Shown: positions 11,928 to 24,700 of the stretch, piece by piece
How positions within the stretch are numbered: position 1 is the stretch's first letter
Layout of the letters: each line of letters begins with the position of its first letter
NCBI GenBank assembly: GCA_905178155.1
Contig: CAJINV010000003.1
Location: forward strand, 2,561,065 to 2,625,064
From: Amoebophrya sp. A120
Lineage: Eukaryota; Sar; Dinophyceae; Syndiniales; Amoebophryaceae
Direction of reading: 5' to 3'
DNA: 64,000 bases
Translations under genes and position numbers: made by a program
Notes under the pieces: model-generated
Databases searched by the model: none
What the model was told of the DNA's origin: nothing
Seen by the model: only the letters and a program-made list of their open reading frames with translations

Positions 11928-13409
11928 TGAGTAAAACAACCGTAACTTCTGTACACTAGTAAAGTTTTTGTGATTTTTTCCATTCAAAGCACGCGGCTTT
12001 CTCTGCAGGAGTAGCAGCAGGAGTACGTAGCACCTTTAGACTACTTTTGTAATAACTGATCGGTGAGAATCACAATCATATTACCAATAAGAATAACTGT
12101 AGTTTCGACGTTGATGACATTGACAACATGGCGCAAGAAGAAAACGCACGATAAATTTTCAAGACCATTTTGTTTGGTACTGAGCTATCTTTCTACACTT
12201 TTTATTCTGGTACATGAAAGACATAGACAAGAAACCTGTATGTTGAATGTATGTATGATTTGAATTTGATACAACTATTGCAATTGCTTTATTGGTCTGT
12301 CGCAATGTGAATGTCCTATCTCTAGTACAGAGGCCCAGTGCTCGTATCACACGGAGAGCCTGTTCTCTGCTTAAAATCTTCTTTCGTATACATATTTTGG
12401 CGGCTCGAAAAACTTTGTAGGTATCCGGGTTTTATAATTCTTTTCGACAGTAAAAGTAGTGGTAAGTCTAAGTGTAAGTCTAGGTATATTCAATTTCACA
12501 GCGTACAGGCGCGCTGGAAACACGAGAGCGTACATGCAGCATAAACTCTTTTATACATAATGCTTGGAATCCGAATCCTGATCTTGGCCCGTGGATCGGG
12601 GGATTGATCCACCAACAGCGCGNNNNNNNNNNNNNNNNNNNNNNNNNNNNNNNNNNNNNNNNNNNNNNNNNNNNNNNNNNNNNNNNNNNNNNNNNNNNNN
12701 NNNNNNNNNNNNNNNNNNNNNNACTCATAAAGAGCACTGCGAATCGTCGCTGTGCTTGTGTGCGCTCGTGTACTCTCATCGAGATCTTGACTTATTGGAC
12801 CACACGACAGTTTTTTCGTGCGTGGATCCAAAACTCCCACAAAAAAGTATGGCTTCGCACATATACTCATTGATCACTATCGCGACCCGAGGCAGCTCTG
12901 CGCTCTTCTCAGTATGATCTCGTTCCCCGTCTCCAGTCTCTCCACCGTACCAAGGATCGAATGAACTAGGGGACTTGTCACCTCTAGCAGATCAGGAAGA
13001 GTAGGAGTGTAGCGATCCAAGCGATACAAGAACCCCCCTTCTATTTATATATCATGTCTGCCCGTACTATCCGACATGTTCATGGATCTTTGCAGGCCGG
13101 ACACGGTGCGTGCCGCGTTTTGTGATGGTTTTTGATTTTTAGTTTTACACCAATCACATACGACTAGTAGTTGTTGAAACAAAAATACGCTCTTTTCCTC
13201 CGGTTTCGATTCTATTATCGCTTTTGGAACTCGGCTTAGCGCTATTTCTTTCCGCACATCTCTCGACACACCACAGTGAAGATTCCAGCCTTAAATAATA
13301 GCCGACCCCGTTTCTGGTCACGAATTAGTCTAGCTACCGAATCAGTTTGAAAGCACGTGTTGGCCGCCGCAGGAAAGCCCCCCATGCGCCACAAACAAGG
13401 AAGATCAAG
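11928..13409. other. Intergenic, with assembly gap
   Basis: 3' side of the EF-hand gene and 5' side of the next gene. It holds 100 N at 12623-12722 and scattered short ORFs with no recognisable product. The 21 codons upstream of the ATG at 13410 are in frame but have no ATG, so they were not included in the next gene. Confidence 0.7.
12623..12722. other. Assembly gap (100 N)
   Basis: Run of exactly 100 N, probably a placeholder of arbitrary length; any gene or repeat here is invisible. Confidence 1.
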
Positions 13410-16063
13410 ATGTTAAGTGCAGCTTTGGCAAGATTGGTGCTGCTGGGCTTTGCAGCAACGCCCAAATCCTCGCAATCGGTGCTTGCCGGAATACAACTTC
13501 CGGGCCTGCCTCTCAGAAGCAGCGTGAAGGAATCACCGTCGGCACTAGTGACGAGCCCCCCTGTAGTACTAGGAGCACCACGACCACGACCTCCGGAGAG
13601 GGAGACCACACTTGTCGCACAGTGCCGCGGATCGGCATGCAATAGGTTAGCCCCGGAAGGAGCTGCCAGATCTCCTTCCGCTGCGCAGCTAGAAATGAAT
13701 ACCACCGAGGTAGGTTGTGAAGAACGCCAACACAGGCGGACCCTTTACACGTCGCGGAAGAATTTTTATGACTACGCCCAGCACCGACGCTTTCTTATTC
13801 TCGTGCATAAACTCGCACAGGAAGCAAGACGTGGCTCGAGAAACCGCGAGAGGCCGAGGCATTCCCGACAAGTGCAAAAACCACGAGGCAAGCCTTGGAA
13901 TGTTTTTGCTGAAAATGCAAACGAAAAAGGTGCTAGTGCCAGTACGACACAGCAAGTAGTAGACAAAGAGCTACATCAAGAGGCGCAAAATGAGAAAGTA
14001 GTGCGGAAGATGAACAGTACGAATACTAATGTCTTCGAGTTTGGGCAACTACAGCACAACGATAGGAGAGCGGCACGACTGCAAGAACCGAAGCAGCTGC
14101 TCTGGGAACTAGACGTTCTGGCCGATCGCATAGCACAGCGGATAATATTCGGCGCAGAAAGAAGTAGTGAGGCGCTCCCGCTTCACCGACGTATTGAAGC
14201 CCCTCAGCCCACTTCGCGACCGCAACCGCAACCGCAGAACCTCGGAAAGTTTTTTACCGACAATTATCGATTTACCCACTCCGCGTCGACTGACGTACTA
14301 CAAATATCCGACAGAGCGGCAAGGACTAACACCGAGAAGAGTGCAGTAACAGAAAGCAAGCAGTCGGTGGCGCAAAGGAAGACCATCTGCGTGGTGTCTA
14401 GCAGGAATGGAGGCGGTGACAGAGAAGTTTTTTTCCGGTCAGCCTCAACATCCGAGGAAGCACATCAGCATCAAGTTCGAGACGAAGATGCCTCTGCCAC
14501 GGCTGCTACGAATATTACAGATTTTCACGCGAAGATACCGATTTCGGAGTTTTTGACTGCATACGCCATTATCCTCGTGAAGCTCGTGGTGCGTGTCGGA
14601 CAGTGGAACAAATCGGACGCCACCTCTCCTTCGCGCAAAGCGGCAAGCCCGGAAGTGGGACACTTGGAAATGAAGCTTCGCAAAAATCCATCACGTTCGG
14701 CGCACTCGTCCGGCTGGTCACCAGAGAGGATAATCGTTCCCTCTAGGAGGCGGGCTAGTTCTACTACAGAGTTTTGTTTGCGGCCTGGGTCTGTTCTTCA
14801 GGAGAGCCCCAGGGAGGTCTTCCGGGTGGCAGCGTGGGTCGCAGATGAACAAGTTGATAAAGGTGTAAGCCGATCCGCCCAAAAAGATTTTTGGGCGACA
14901 CCGCAGTATGGGGAGCAGGAACCGCCGGACATCAAATACAAATTCCATCCGAAAAATAAAGCTTGCTCTAGCACGGGCACGACCTCCCGACGATTAGCCG
15001 AGGTACTAGTACCTCCATCTTCGACGTGGCACAAATTTCAGGAGGTTTTTCACGAACGATTTGTGCGCCAGGTTGCGGAAAGCGTCGAGAAGAGAGAGAG
15101 GCCTTGGATCGCGAGACTTACCTGTCTGGTGGCTCACCACACGCCTCTCACGGAGGCGGCCTTCGGTGCCGGAGAGTGGTTCCTTTGGAAGCAGGGCGCG
15201 GGCCTGCTGCGCACCAAGATGCTCACGCTGTTATGGCACGGCATCACCGGGGATCTTCAAGTCGGTACCGCACAAGAGAAAGCGATGCTGCACGCGCACG
15301 TCCGCGAAAACCTCGTTCGGGGGCATAATTTTTCGCCCTCCTCCGGCCTGCTGACGGCCGCAGAGCAGGAGGGGGCTGTGTTGGAAGTGATGCGGATGAT
15401 GATCTTCCTCTACAAAGCCTTTGCGCTCCGGGCGGGACGCCACTATCAAGAAGAAAAATCCCCCCTCCCCATATCGAAACGAAGTTTCTGATGCTGGATT
15501 TGCGTACACAAATCGGGTCTGTCTTGCTGGAAAGGACTGCAGGCATTTACCAAGCCTCGGTCGAGAGGTTTTGACGTAGGGGACTAGCATGACAGACGTC
15601 GGCCCTATAAGCCCAACAGCATCACAAACCGCCGGCATAATGCGGCGGACTCTCTGGCTTTGCCTTCTTGCAAGACAGACAGGATTTGTGACCTCAAATC
15701 TGCATCACAAATTTTCAGACGAGTGCGTTTTCAATATGGGGAGGGGGGACTTTTCCTCTCAATAGCCACGTGCTCGTGTTCGTGCGCCTGACCGCGTACT
15801 TGTTTCTCCTGCAGCGAGTGATCGATCTTCTCGCCGCGTCGTCCTCTCGCCGCGGAATGATGTGGGAGATCGCGAATAGCTCGATTCTCCAGAGTCTCTT
15901 TCCAAGTGCCATCGACTACAGCAGACTGGCTGATCTAACGACCCTCGCGCGCCATTTCCTCGACGCAACCGGGACTCGGGAAATATTTCACAGCATCGTG
16001 GAAGCGGCCACAGCCACGACAGCAGACCTTGCGGAAGTTTCAGACCTGTTGAACCTTTATTAG
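13410..16063 (+). CDS. Unknown protein with hydrophobic N-terminus (775 aa, one introner)
   Basis: Coding parts 13410-15443 and 15770-16063 sum to 775 codons plus stop. The first residues, MLSAALARLVLLGFAA, look like a signal peptide or anchor. The middle is Arg/Ser/Gln-rich and low in order. From about residue 500 it becomes more structured, with helices such as FGAGEWFLWKQGAGLLRTKM and, after the introner, the hydrophobic LVFVRLTAYLFLLQRVIDLL. I recognise no family. Start chosen as the first ATG in a frame open from 13347. A secreted or membrane protein is plausible but unproven. Confidence 0.65.
15444..15764 (+). mobile_element. Introner, class 3, 321 bp
   Basis: 5 bp repeat GCCAC at 15439-15443 and 15765-15769. 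Sequence closely resembles the element at 10053-10379. Frame kept: CGC CAC GTG CTC. Confidence 0.92.
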
Positions 16064-17877
16064 AGCTTCATCCTCTCGTCGCTGGAAAAAATGCAATTTA
16101 TTAGCAACGAAGAAGAGTAATAAAAGTCGAGGCGCCCGCGCTGGTAAGGATGCCGCGCCAGGAAATTGCTGGCTCTGTACTTCTGTGCGCTATAGGATAC
16201 GGAGGCATGCGCATCTGCCTGCGTGCTCGAAAGTTCGTTCACCCGATTGAAAAAAGACCCGACAGAGCAAGATGCTTTTCAGTGTGAACATGAGCAGACA
16301 ATGTTCAGTGGATAATTTACCTAAAACATGCTCGGGCAAAAAGCAGGTGCCGATCGTGCGGCGCAATTAAAGAATACAATATGCGACCAATGCGATAGCT
16401 TTGCGTGGTCGAGCAATAGCAGTCCAAGTCTCTTGTTGATGAATATAGTTGATGAAAAAGTATCTATACTGATATTACGGTACGTAGTTCCCAAGCTTCT
16501 ACTATTGACCTTCAGCGCGCGCGCGCATGCAGTAGCACTAGCAGCTTTTTATTTTCTCGAAGCTTTTTTCGGATTACTGGCTAAGTAGCTACACAACCTC
16601 AACGCAGCACGCGGACAAGCCCCCTCGTGCTCCCGGTGCCACGGCGTCGAAGCAAATAAAGAGGCACGACATAGTACCCGCTCGTCTGAATAACAATTAT
16701 GACCATTCGCGGTTACCCACTTGCTTGGACAATATTGTGCATATTAATAGGCACTACACCTTTTTTGACATGAATTTCTCATAAATTATCACTTGGGCTC
16801 GCCTGAAAAGACCGCTACTAAGACGACTCCTCGCCGAGCACTTTTCTTTCTGATGCTCTTAGTTTTGACATTTTCCTGTACAAATTTTTTTTCGTAGTTC
16901 GATATTATTCCCTGCCCCTACCATATGCTTTAATGTTATCACAAAAATTATTGGGAAGTGGTGTTACTTAACTACGATCTAGCTCTTGGCCTTGCTGTTA
17001 CTCGCAGATGACATCAATCATCCACTTGTACGATGCACTTTTACAATTGTGGAACCGCAATAAAATCACGTCGACAGAACACTGAGGCGTACTATCGACA
17101 GTGGAGCAGCTGCAGGGCTGGGGCTGCTGCCCTTACCATTGTGCAGCACACGAGTGGGAGCTCGAGCTCCAGCTGCGAACGATTTTCGTTGATTGATGTT
17201 GCGGCCTACTTCTCGAAAAATTCAAAATGTCGGTCGCCCTCGGATAAGTACCTTGTCAGCAAAAAGGATAGGGAAGCAGCCACCTGTACTTCCGATCCTG
17301 AGTGCTATTCATGGTGTCATATGGATTTTGTTTTCGGTACAAAGATTTGAGTCAATGAAAACCATTCTGTTTTCGACTCTATGACCAAGCTACTTATTGA
17401 CTCGGCTCGATTATATGCTGTGGTGTAGTAACTGTGCATAACTCGGCAACTTCTAATATTCTAATGTGAAAATCATCATGTTCATGAGATTGTCTTCCCT
17501 TGGAGAGTTGGCATCTTTGAGTTTCCATTGAAGACCAGTGTGTTTTCTCTTGATGTCCCAACATCCTATTTGCCATGCATGGAACAGATCAACAAGACCG
17601 ACGCAAAGTGAAAATAAAGAAGAAAAACTTGTATAGGCCCTCCCTCTTACCTACTTGTTTATTGCGCTCCAGACTTTAGTTACAGATATTTATAGATCGC
17701 CTTTTCCTTTTCCTGACCCACTTCTTCGCAGTGTTAGTTTCTCTTGGCGTATGAAAAAAGAGATGTGTGGTCAAGAAGCGTTTATTTCACCATAACGTCC
17801 CAGCCTCCGCCCGCGTTTTTCTATTTTCCTAGTACCGTCGCATCCATCAGGAACGAAGAACATCAGGACACAGGAAG
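16064..17877. other. Intergenic, nothing recognised
   Basis: AT-richer than the flanking genes, with only short ORFs on both strands. No TIR element, RNA gene or repeat family was seen. Promoter and 5' leader of the oxidoreductase gene must lie near its right end. Confidence 0.6.
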
Positions 17878-20799
17878 ATGCAGCGCATCGCCTCGTTTCT
17901 CCCGACCACGGGGCGCAACTTTTTTCCGAAGACGGGCAAGCGCGTGTGCGTTATCGGGGCGGGTGGTTCTGGGATGCTGGTGGCCGAGCGGTTGCGGCAC
18001 CTGTTTGACGTGACCGTGGTGGACCCCAAGAGCTACTACGAGTTTTCCCCCGGCCTGCCTCGCGCACTGGCGCAGCCGGTGCAGACGCACAAGCGGCTGA
18101 CATTCGACTATCGGGAGATTCTGGAGGCTATCACATGCAAATGTGTCTGGGCCTGGAAAGTTCGAACTTGTAATGTCGGTCTTGCGTTTTTGGTTTTTCC
18201 GGAATATCTGTATACACATGTTGACCAACAAGAGAAGCCGCAGCCTCTTTTGTCATGCAAAAACGCAGCTTCTCGTACCGTAGGGGCTGCGCATGAGAAA
18301 TCGTTCTGGAAGCTTGTCATGCTTCGCTGCATTCGGAAGTGGTTCCATCACCCACACTTTAGCATCTTCGCAAGTTTCCAGACTGAGACAACATATTTGC
18401 AATCCATAAAGGACCGTCTGGGTGTCGAATTCGTGCAGGGCTACGTCACCGAGCTCGTGGACCATATCACAGAGAAAAAAGTTGGCAGGGATACGGAATT
18501 TCTTACTTTGTAATACAAAAATGAATACTAAATACATACAGAAATTGAAAAATCTTTGTGGCGTAGCACTATCCTAAGCGGCATCAGCATGTGCAAGCTA
18601 TAGGCTCACCCATGACAGATTTGTGTGATAATTATTTTTTGCATTACATTCCCTGCATGTCGCCTGCCTGCTTTTTTCTGCATGATACACCACGTTACGT
18701 ACAAGCAGAAAACCGCGGCGGTATCTTCTTCCTCCACCGCGCCAAGTGGGGGGCATTGCAGCATCGCCCCCGCCGCCGACGGGACGAGCGGAGCAGGAAC
18801 CACGCGCGAGCTAGATTTCGATTACTGCGTGATTTGCGCGGGCATCCAGAACGGCATCTGGAAACAGAACTTCTCCACGCTCGGCGAGCGGCTCGACAGC
18901 CTCCGCCAAAATATCGAAATGAAAAATCCCCCCTCCTCATACGCAAAGGGAGGTTTGTCTAGCATGATTTGTGATCACAAATCGCGTTGTCATGCTAGAA
19001 GGGAATACTAGATGCGGATTGTAGGGCTGGCTGGCGTGGGAAAGCCTTGCGTCTTCAACATGACGGGAAGCAACAGGAAACGGGAAACAGCATGCCAAAT
19101 TGCCTGCAAAGGAGGGAGCAACTGCGACTCCTGGCCTTCTAGCAATACAAGTCGCTTTGTGTACTCAAATACAGCAACACAAACTTCGTTGTCGATATGG
19201 GGAGGGGGGATTTTTCCTCACAATACAAAAAAGCAGCGAGCTTGTGGCGACGAAGGACCTATCAAATGCAAAAATGTCTGGGTCTGGAAACTTGTGATGC
19301 TGGGTGGCGTATCACAAAGACGCCACAAATGCTGGCTCAGCATGACAAGTTTCTGAGCTTCTAGGTGTTGCCTATTCTGCATGACAAACTGCGTTTCTGC
19401 ATGACAGAAAAATGGGGCTCTTGGGTAATGCGCATGACAAATTTAAGAGTCATGCGAGACAAGCATCACAAATTTGCATTCTTCCAGACCCAGACATTTT
19501 TGCACTTGATAGAACCCAATTTACATCATCGGCGGGGGGCTCGTCGGCACCGAAGTTGCCGCCGAAATCGCTCACTACTGGCGAAAACCAATGCGGCTGT
19601 ACGACGGCAATCCACGGCTCTTGCTCCAACTGCCTCTGGAAGCCAGCACATACGCGCAGCAATGGTAAGAATTTAGATAAATTGTCGATTTCTGCCTTTT
19701 CTTGTATATGTGTCTGTTTCATCAAGCAATTTTATATGTACGTTGTGTCTTTGCACCTGAGTATGTTGCGTTCTTTGTGGTCTTGACTATACCGAACAGC
19801 AGCTGCCGCTTATCGGTTTTGCAAGGGTTGTACTAGTTTGTTGCGATGGAACAATCAGGTTCTTCCTTTCAAACTTAAAACTACTCTCTGTCTGGGAAGA
19901 TATTACATCGATGAAATTTGCGTAGGTTGGAAAAGCGGCAATGTCGGTTGCATTTGGGCGAAGGATTTCCCGACTTTCAAGCAAGAAAGGACGATGCCAA
20001 TGTCGTGTCTTGCGTAGGCGTGAAACCACAAAACCACTTTCTCACCGCGACCCACCTCGACGACCGTGGGTTCGTCAAAGTCAACCGTCGTCTCCAAGTG
20101 ATGCGCACCAAGACGCCCAGTTCTGTGGCAGCGCCGCGGACAACATCTACTTCCACAGGTCGTGCAGATTCGTCCGCATCAGACGGACCAGAAAATCTTC
20201 AGAGTGCAGCTGAACAAGATGAGGCAACCGCGTCTAGTACTTCTACAACGGCAGCCGAGCAGTCAGGATCTGCTTCTAGCTCGGACTCAGGACCACCTCC
20301 CGGGGAAGATGCGGCCTCGACCTCCAGCTCGCGTGTGGCGGAGGTTTCCTCGGTCAGCGGTTGGTACGCGTGCGGCGACTGCGTAGCACTGGAGGGGGTG
20401 CCAAAAACCTACTTCGCCGCGGAGGAGATGGCTTCGCTTGTGGTCGCAAATATCGAGCGCCAGGAGGGCTTTGCGCCCGACATTCTGTCCATGTCCACGG
20501 GTAGTTTGGATACCTCCTCGGGGGATCGCCGCACGAGTCGAGACTTTTCATCTGACATGTCGTCCGCAACTTCCTCGGAAGACGGGTATCTCCCGGACGA
20601 CTTGGCCTACCCCTTCTGCATCTCCTTGGGCCCCACCGACGGAATTTTCGCCAGCGTACCCAGCGCCGGATCCGCGGGCGCAGTGCTTCTCGAGGGCCGT
20701 CCGGCCGCGCTGCAGAAGCAGATGATCGAAGATACGAAGCTGCTGGCTTTGAAAGACGATTCGTTCTACGCAAAAGCCCTCTGGGCCGCGGTTCATTAG
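17878..20799 (+). CDS. AIFM2/FSP1- or NDH2-like FAD/NAD(P)-dependent oxidoreductase (523 aa)
   Basis: Coding parts 17878-18128, 18414-18464, 18693-18911, 19231-19259, 19517-19664, 19926-20799. A first dinucleotide fold (VCVIGAGGSGMLVAERL, about residues 23-39) is followed by VVDPKSYYEFSPGL. A second NAD-binding fold is IIGGGLVGTEVAAEIAHY (about 187-204). The late motif GWYACGDC matches the FAD-contacting ATG/GD segment, and the C-terminal block (ISLGPTDG) resembles the tail of AIFM2. Such enzymes pass electrons from NAD(P)H to quinones. The Arg-containing N-terminus MQRIASFLPTTGRNFF could be a mitochondrial presequence (inference). A Ser/Thr-rich insert at about 295-375 is unusual for the family. 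GT-AG intron 19665-19925; four introners, with only 29 coding bases (19231-19259) between the last two. Confidence 0.82.
18129..18408 (+). mobile_element. Introner, class 1, 280 bp
   Basis: Decayed repeat GAGGC (18124-18128) and AAGGA (18409-18413). Dropping the element and the right copy still keeps frame: GAG GCC CGT CTG. Confidence 0.82.
18465..18687 (+). mobile_element. Introner, class 4, 223 bp
   Basis: Flanks GACCA (18460-18464) and CACCA (18688-18692). Left TIR TATCACAGAGAAAAAAG against a right end reading CTTTTTTCTGCATGATA. Frame kept: GAC CAC GTT. Confidence 0.87.
18912..19225 (+). mobile_element. Introner, class 3, 314 bp
   Basis: 5 bp repeat CAAAA at 18907-18911 and 19226-19230; right end AATA. 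Frame kept: CGC CAA AAA AGC. Confidence 0.9.
19260..19511 (+). mobile_element. Introner, class 1, 252 bp
   Basis: Flanks GGACC (19255-19259) and GAACC (19512-19516). Interior nearly identical to 22322-22573 and, in opposite orientation, to 24309-24560. Frame kept: AAG GAC CCA ATT. Confidence 0.92.
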
Positions 20800-21702
20800 A
20801 GCTGTTTTTCAGACGCGCCGCAAGAAGAACTGCATCACGCTGTCTTTGCTACTTCGATGGCATTCGCAAGAAAAAACGAACTTAAAAAACTATGCACGCG
20901 CGCACAGTGTTAAATGTACGTCTTCATCGCTTCACAAGATCACGTGGCTTTTTGAGAACGTCTATACGCAGCACTATCGCAAAATGGGTGTGCTGTCATA
21001 GTACCCATACTACTGCACCACACGCCACGGTGCTGCAGTCTGCTAAGTAACCAAAATTGTACCGTTGTCAGGCCGCGAGCAGGAGCCGCAAAGGCCGATC
21101 CCACTTCATGATTCGGTTGTGCCACCTTGGAGATCGACCTGTAGTTGTTGTAGTCACTTTGATGAATCAGAAAATGTCGGTGCAGAAGATCCAAGCACGT
21201 CCTGCGTGTGTCTGTCACACATTGTACTAAAAGTTTCGCGAAAAAGGTAGTGTCCGAGTAAAGGGAAGTACTTTTTTCCATGGCTCTCACATGTTTTGGC
21301 TCGGTAACCGCACTTATGTCTGCAACTGTTTCGGAAATAAGGCGGAGTCGCTACTCCGCATTACAACCGCTGGTGTGTAAAAGCGCTTGCCTTCTCGGTG
21401 AATTTGCCTGCAACCACTGGCACGATCGCGTAGCCTCGGTCGTGTTTCCACAGACTCTGATACAGCTTCCAGTTTCATCGCGCATAGACTTAATTTCTAT
21501 ATCTGTGTGTCCAACAAGTCGCCGACTTCGCAACAACACGGTACTTGACCCAGGATCTTCTCTCTCGCGCTCGTAGCCATAAAAGTTATTTTTGATACAT
21601 TCTTTCTGAATTTTTCGCCACTCATTCATAAGATAAGCTCGATGTTGTAGTTGATCTTCAAAGTCCCGCTAGGAGGTCCTTCAATGTAGGCAAAAGGACG
21701 GC
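20800..21702. other. Intergenic, nothing recognised
   Basis: Spacer between the oxidoreductase stop and the calpain start. Only short ORFs on both strands; no TIR element found. Confidence 0.6.
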
Positions 21703-24700
21703 ATGAGTGCGCATTGGGCGTTACCCGGTTCGCAGACGGGCGATTACGCTGCAGAGCCGAATGGATCTTTCTACAATGGTGAGCAGCGAACGCCCATGAA
21801 ACGAGATGTTGTACCAAGTAAGACAAGCCCAGGCGGGAAGATGAACAATCAGAAGTATCAACAGCAGCGCGACAACTACTACGCACCCGGGCAGCATCTT
21901 CAAGCGGGGACGGCGCGAAGTCAACAACAGCCAGCGCATGCATCCAACTACATAGCAAATACATATCCCGGCGTAGGCAGCATGAGCGCACCAGTTAGTG
22001 CAGGACCTCCAGCAGTCAAGATGAACCAAAGTCAGAGCAACAGAGACCGTGCGCGATCACCTAAAAATCAAGATGCGACGGCACAGCGACAGACCAACCG
22101 CTTCACATCAGCACTGGCAGATGCAGCTCCAGCGCAGGAGCCCTACCAGATTCACCAGGCTCAACCCCGACGCGGCGTCTCCTCCGCAGCTGCGGCACCG
22201 CACGCCGCGCCGCAACCCCAAGTCGAGGAAGGGTATCGCTCATTTAAGAATAATTGGGCACTGCCGGACTCTGCGCATGACGACTACAGCGCCATGGCGG
22301 ATTTCGTGACATCCTCCCTGGTATCAAATGTAAAAATGTCTGGGTCTGGAAACTTGTGATGCTGGGTGGCGTCTCATGATCAGGCCACAAATGCTGGCTC
22401 AGCATGACAAGTTTCTGAGCTTCTAGGTGTTGCCTATTCTGCATGACAAACTGCGTTTCTGCATCACAGAAAAGTGGAGCTCTTGGGTAACGTGCATGAC
22501 AGATTTAAGAGCTATGCCAGACAAGCATGACAAACATGCACTCTTTCAGACCCAGACGCTTTTACATTTGATACCTGGATGGTGCAATCATAAAACAGCC
22601 TCCGTCGGGGGCCTATGCATCATCCACTGGAGGCGCGACCAAACAGTCGCAACTAGTGGCTGCTGCATCTTCGCCTGCAAACGCCAAAAATTCGGACACG
22701 GCACGTGGTCCAAATATGAACACAAGAAGCTCTGGAACTATGCGGTCCACCACGGCCTCGAAGCAAACCTACGGAGCGAACCTTCCGAAAGACACCGCCG
22801 CTTGGGTTTTGCCACCCTCTGCTCATGGGGATTACGGAGCAATCGCGGACTACGAGGGCATGGAGAGCGCACAGAACTACAAGGACGCGGCTGGTGAGGC
22901 GGAGCCACTTCTTTTGAGCAGCGTAGCGGATCTGCGCCAAAATTTTCTGCGGGCGAGCCCGCAAAACGGATTTTTGAACTGGAAACAGAACCAGGGGCTT
23001 GTTGCGCGGATCAGCGCGGCCCAGGCAAGCGGTCGCTCTCCTTCATCTGGGGCATCGGAAGTCGTGCGGCTGAGCGCAGCCAACGCGGAGGATTTTCTGT
23101 TCGACACCTTTGCGCGCCTCTCGGCTGCGGAAACCGATTTTCAGAAGACGAAGCGAAAGACACGGCACACTGATACGAAGTTTCGGGAGCAGCTGTTTGC
23201 TCCCCCGGACCAGGATGGACATCCCGACAAGGATCCGGAAAACGCCAATGCCTCCGCGAGCGAGGAACCCTGCTGCCACCGTTTGTGCTGGGGCAAGTGC
23301 CATTGCTGCGTGAACACCATGTGCTGCCCTGTCGTGATGCCCTACCACGCCTGCCGCGTGTACTGTTGTCCCACGTTGGGCGCCGTGTGTGGCAGTTGCT
23401 GGCTCACGATATGTATCCTGTGCAAAACTAATTATATCATACTCGCACTGATAATTGTCCTCGCAGTCATACACGGAAGATGATGAAAATGTCTTTCGTA
23501 TTAAAAGTAAAAACCGGACACAGCTGTAGTACATGTTGCACCTTTCTTCGTGGCATACGATTCATACTAATAGTGCGATGTTTTTTATGCTTTTGCGATG
23601 CATAGGATGCTGCAGCAGCCGATGCTGCAAGTACACGGACAGCGAGTTCTTGCCGGCCTCCGTCTCTATCGGCGCGAACATTCAGGGCGATGGCGGTGAG
23701 AAACAGCTGAGCGTGGACCCGAAGCAAATCAAGTGGATCCGCGCGCCGGAGCTGCCGTCCAGCTTCACCGCCGACGTACTCGAGAAGCGCGACGCGAAAG
23801 GCAAAGTAAAGATATCCGATTGATGCACAGCCCCCTGGCCATCGTCCCACTCATGATTGATTGATTCGGAGTGCATTTATTTTTCGTCTTCTACTACCAA
23901 GAGAAATCACCTGAGAAGAAATTGTGCAGGAGTCTTTGCATGGCAAACCACCTGCTGCGCCCTGAGAGAGGTCCAGCCTGGGCTACATCGAGTCCACAAC
24001 TTGTGATGAAAAGAACACAGCCAAAAGCAAAACGTCCAGACGGCCGGAACATTATGCACTACTTGGTTCTCGCCCTAGATCTCCTGCGTCCGAAGCTGCT
24101 TGCGGCGACGGTGCAAAGGTTTTTGATGTGGTGAAGTCGGGTATGCATGACAAATAACGGGGGGGGAATGCGAATGGGGATTGTGCACTCGGATAACAGC
24201 AGGAGCCGACCGTGAAACTGTTCGGGAACAAGTTAAGTCCGAACACGATCTGTCAGGGGGCGCTGGGCAACTGCTGGCTGCTCTCCGCCATGGCGTGCCT
24301 TGCGGAGCTATCACCAGCAAATATGTCTGGGTCTGGAACATTGCATGTTTGTCATGCTTGTCTGGCATGACTCTTAAATCTGTCATGCATGTTACCCAAG
24401 AGCCGCATCTTGCTATCATGCAGAGACGCAGTTTGTCATGCAGTATAGGCAACGCCTACAAGCTCAAAAGGTTGTCATGCTCAGCCAGCACTTGTGGCCT
24501 CTTCATGACACGCCACCCAGCATCACAAGTGTCCAGACCCCGACACTTTTACAATCCATAAGAGCACCGCGGCGCGGTTCGCCACATTTTCGAAACCCAG
24601 TTCTTGGACGTGCGGGGCAAGTACTTCGTCACCCTGTATGACGCTTGCAACAGCCGGGACGTTGCCGGGAACGCGGTCGGCGCCTGGGTGCGGATATGCA

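Noticed and set aside
23414-23604. Calpain N-terminal region ending at the stop at 23483 as a separate gene
   Set aside because: The class 6 element bridges it in frame to the conserved KWIRAPEL segment, and total coding length closes only when joined.
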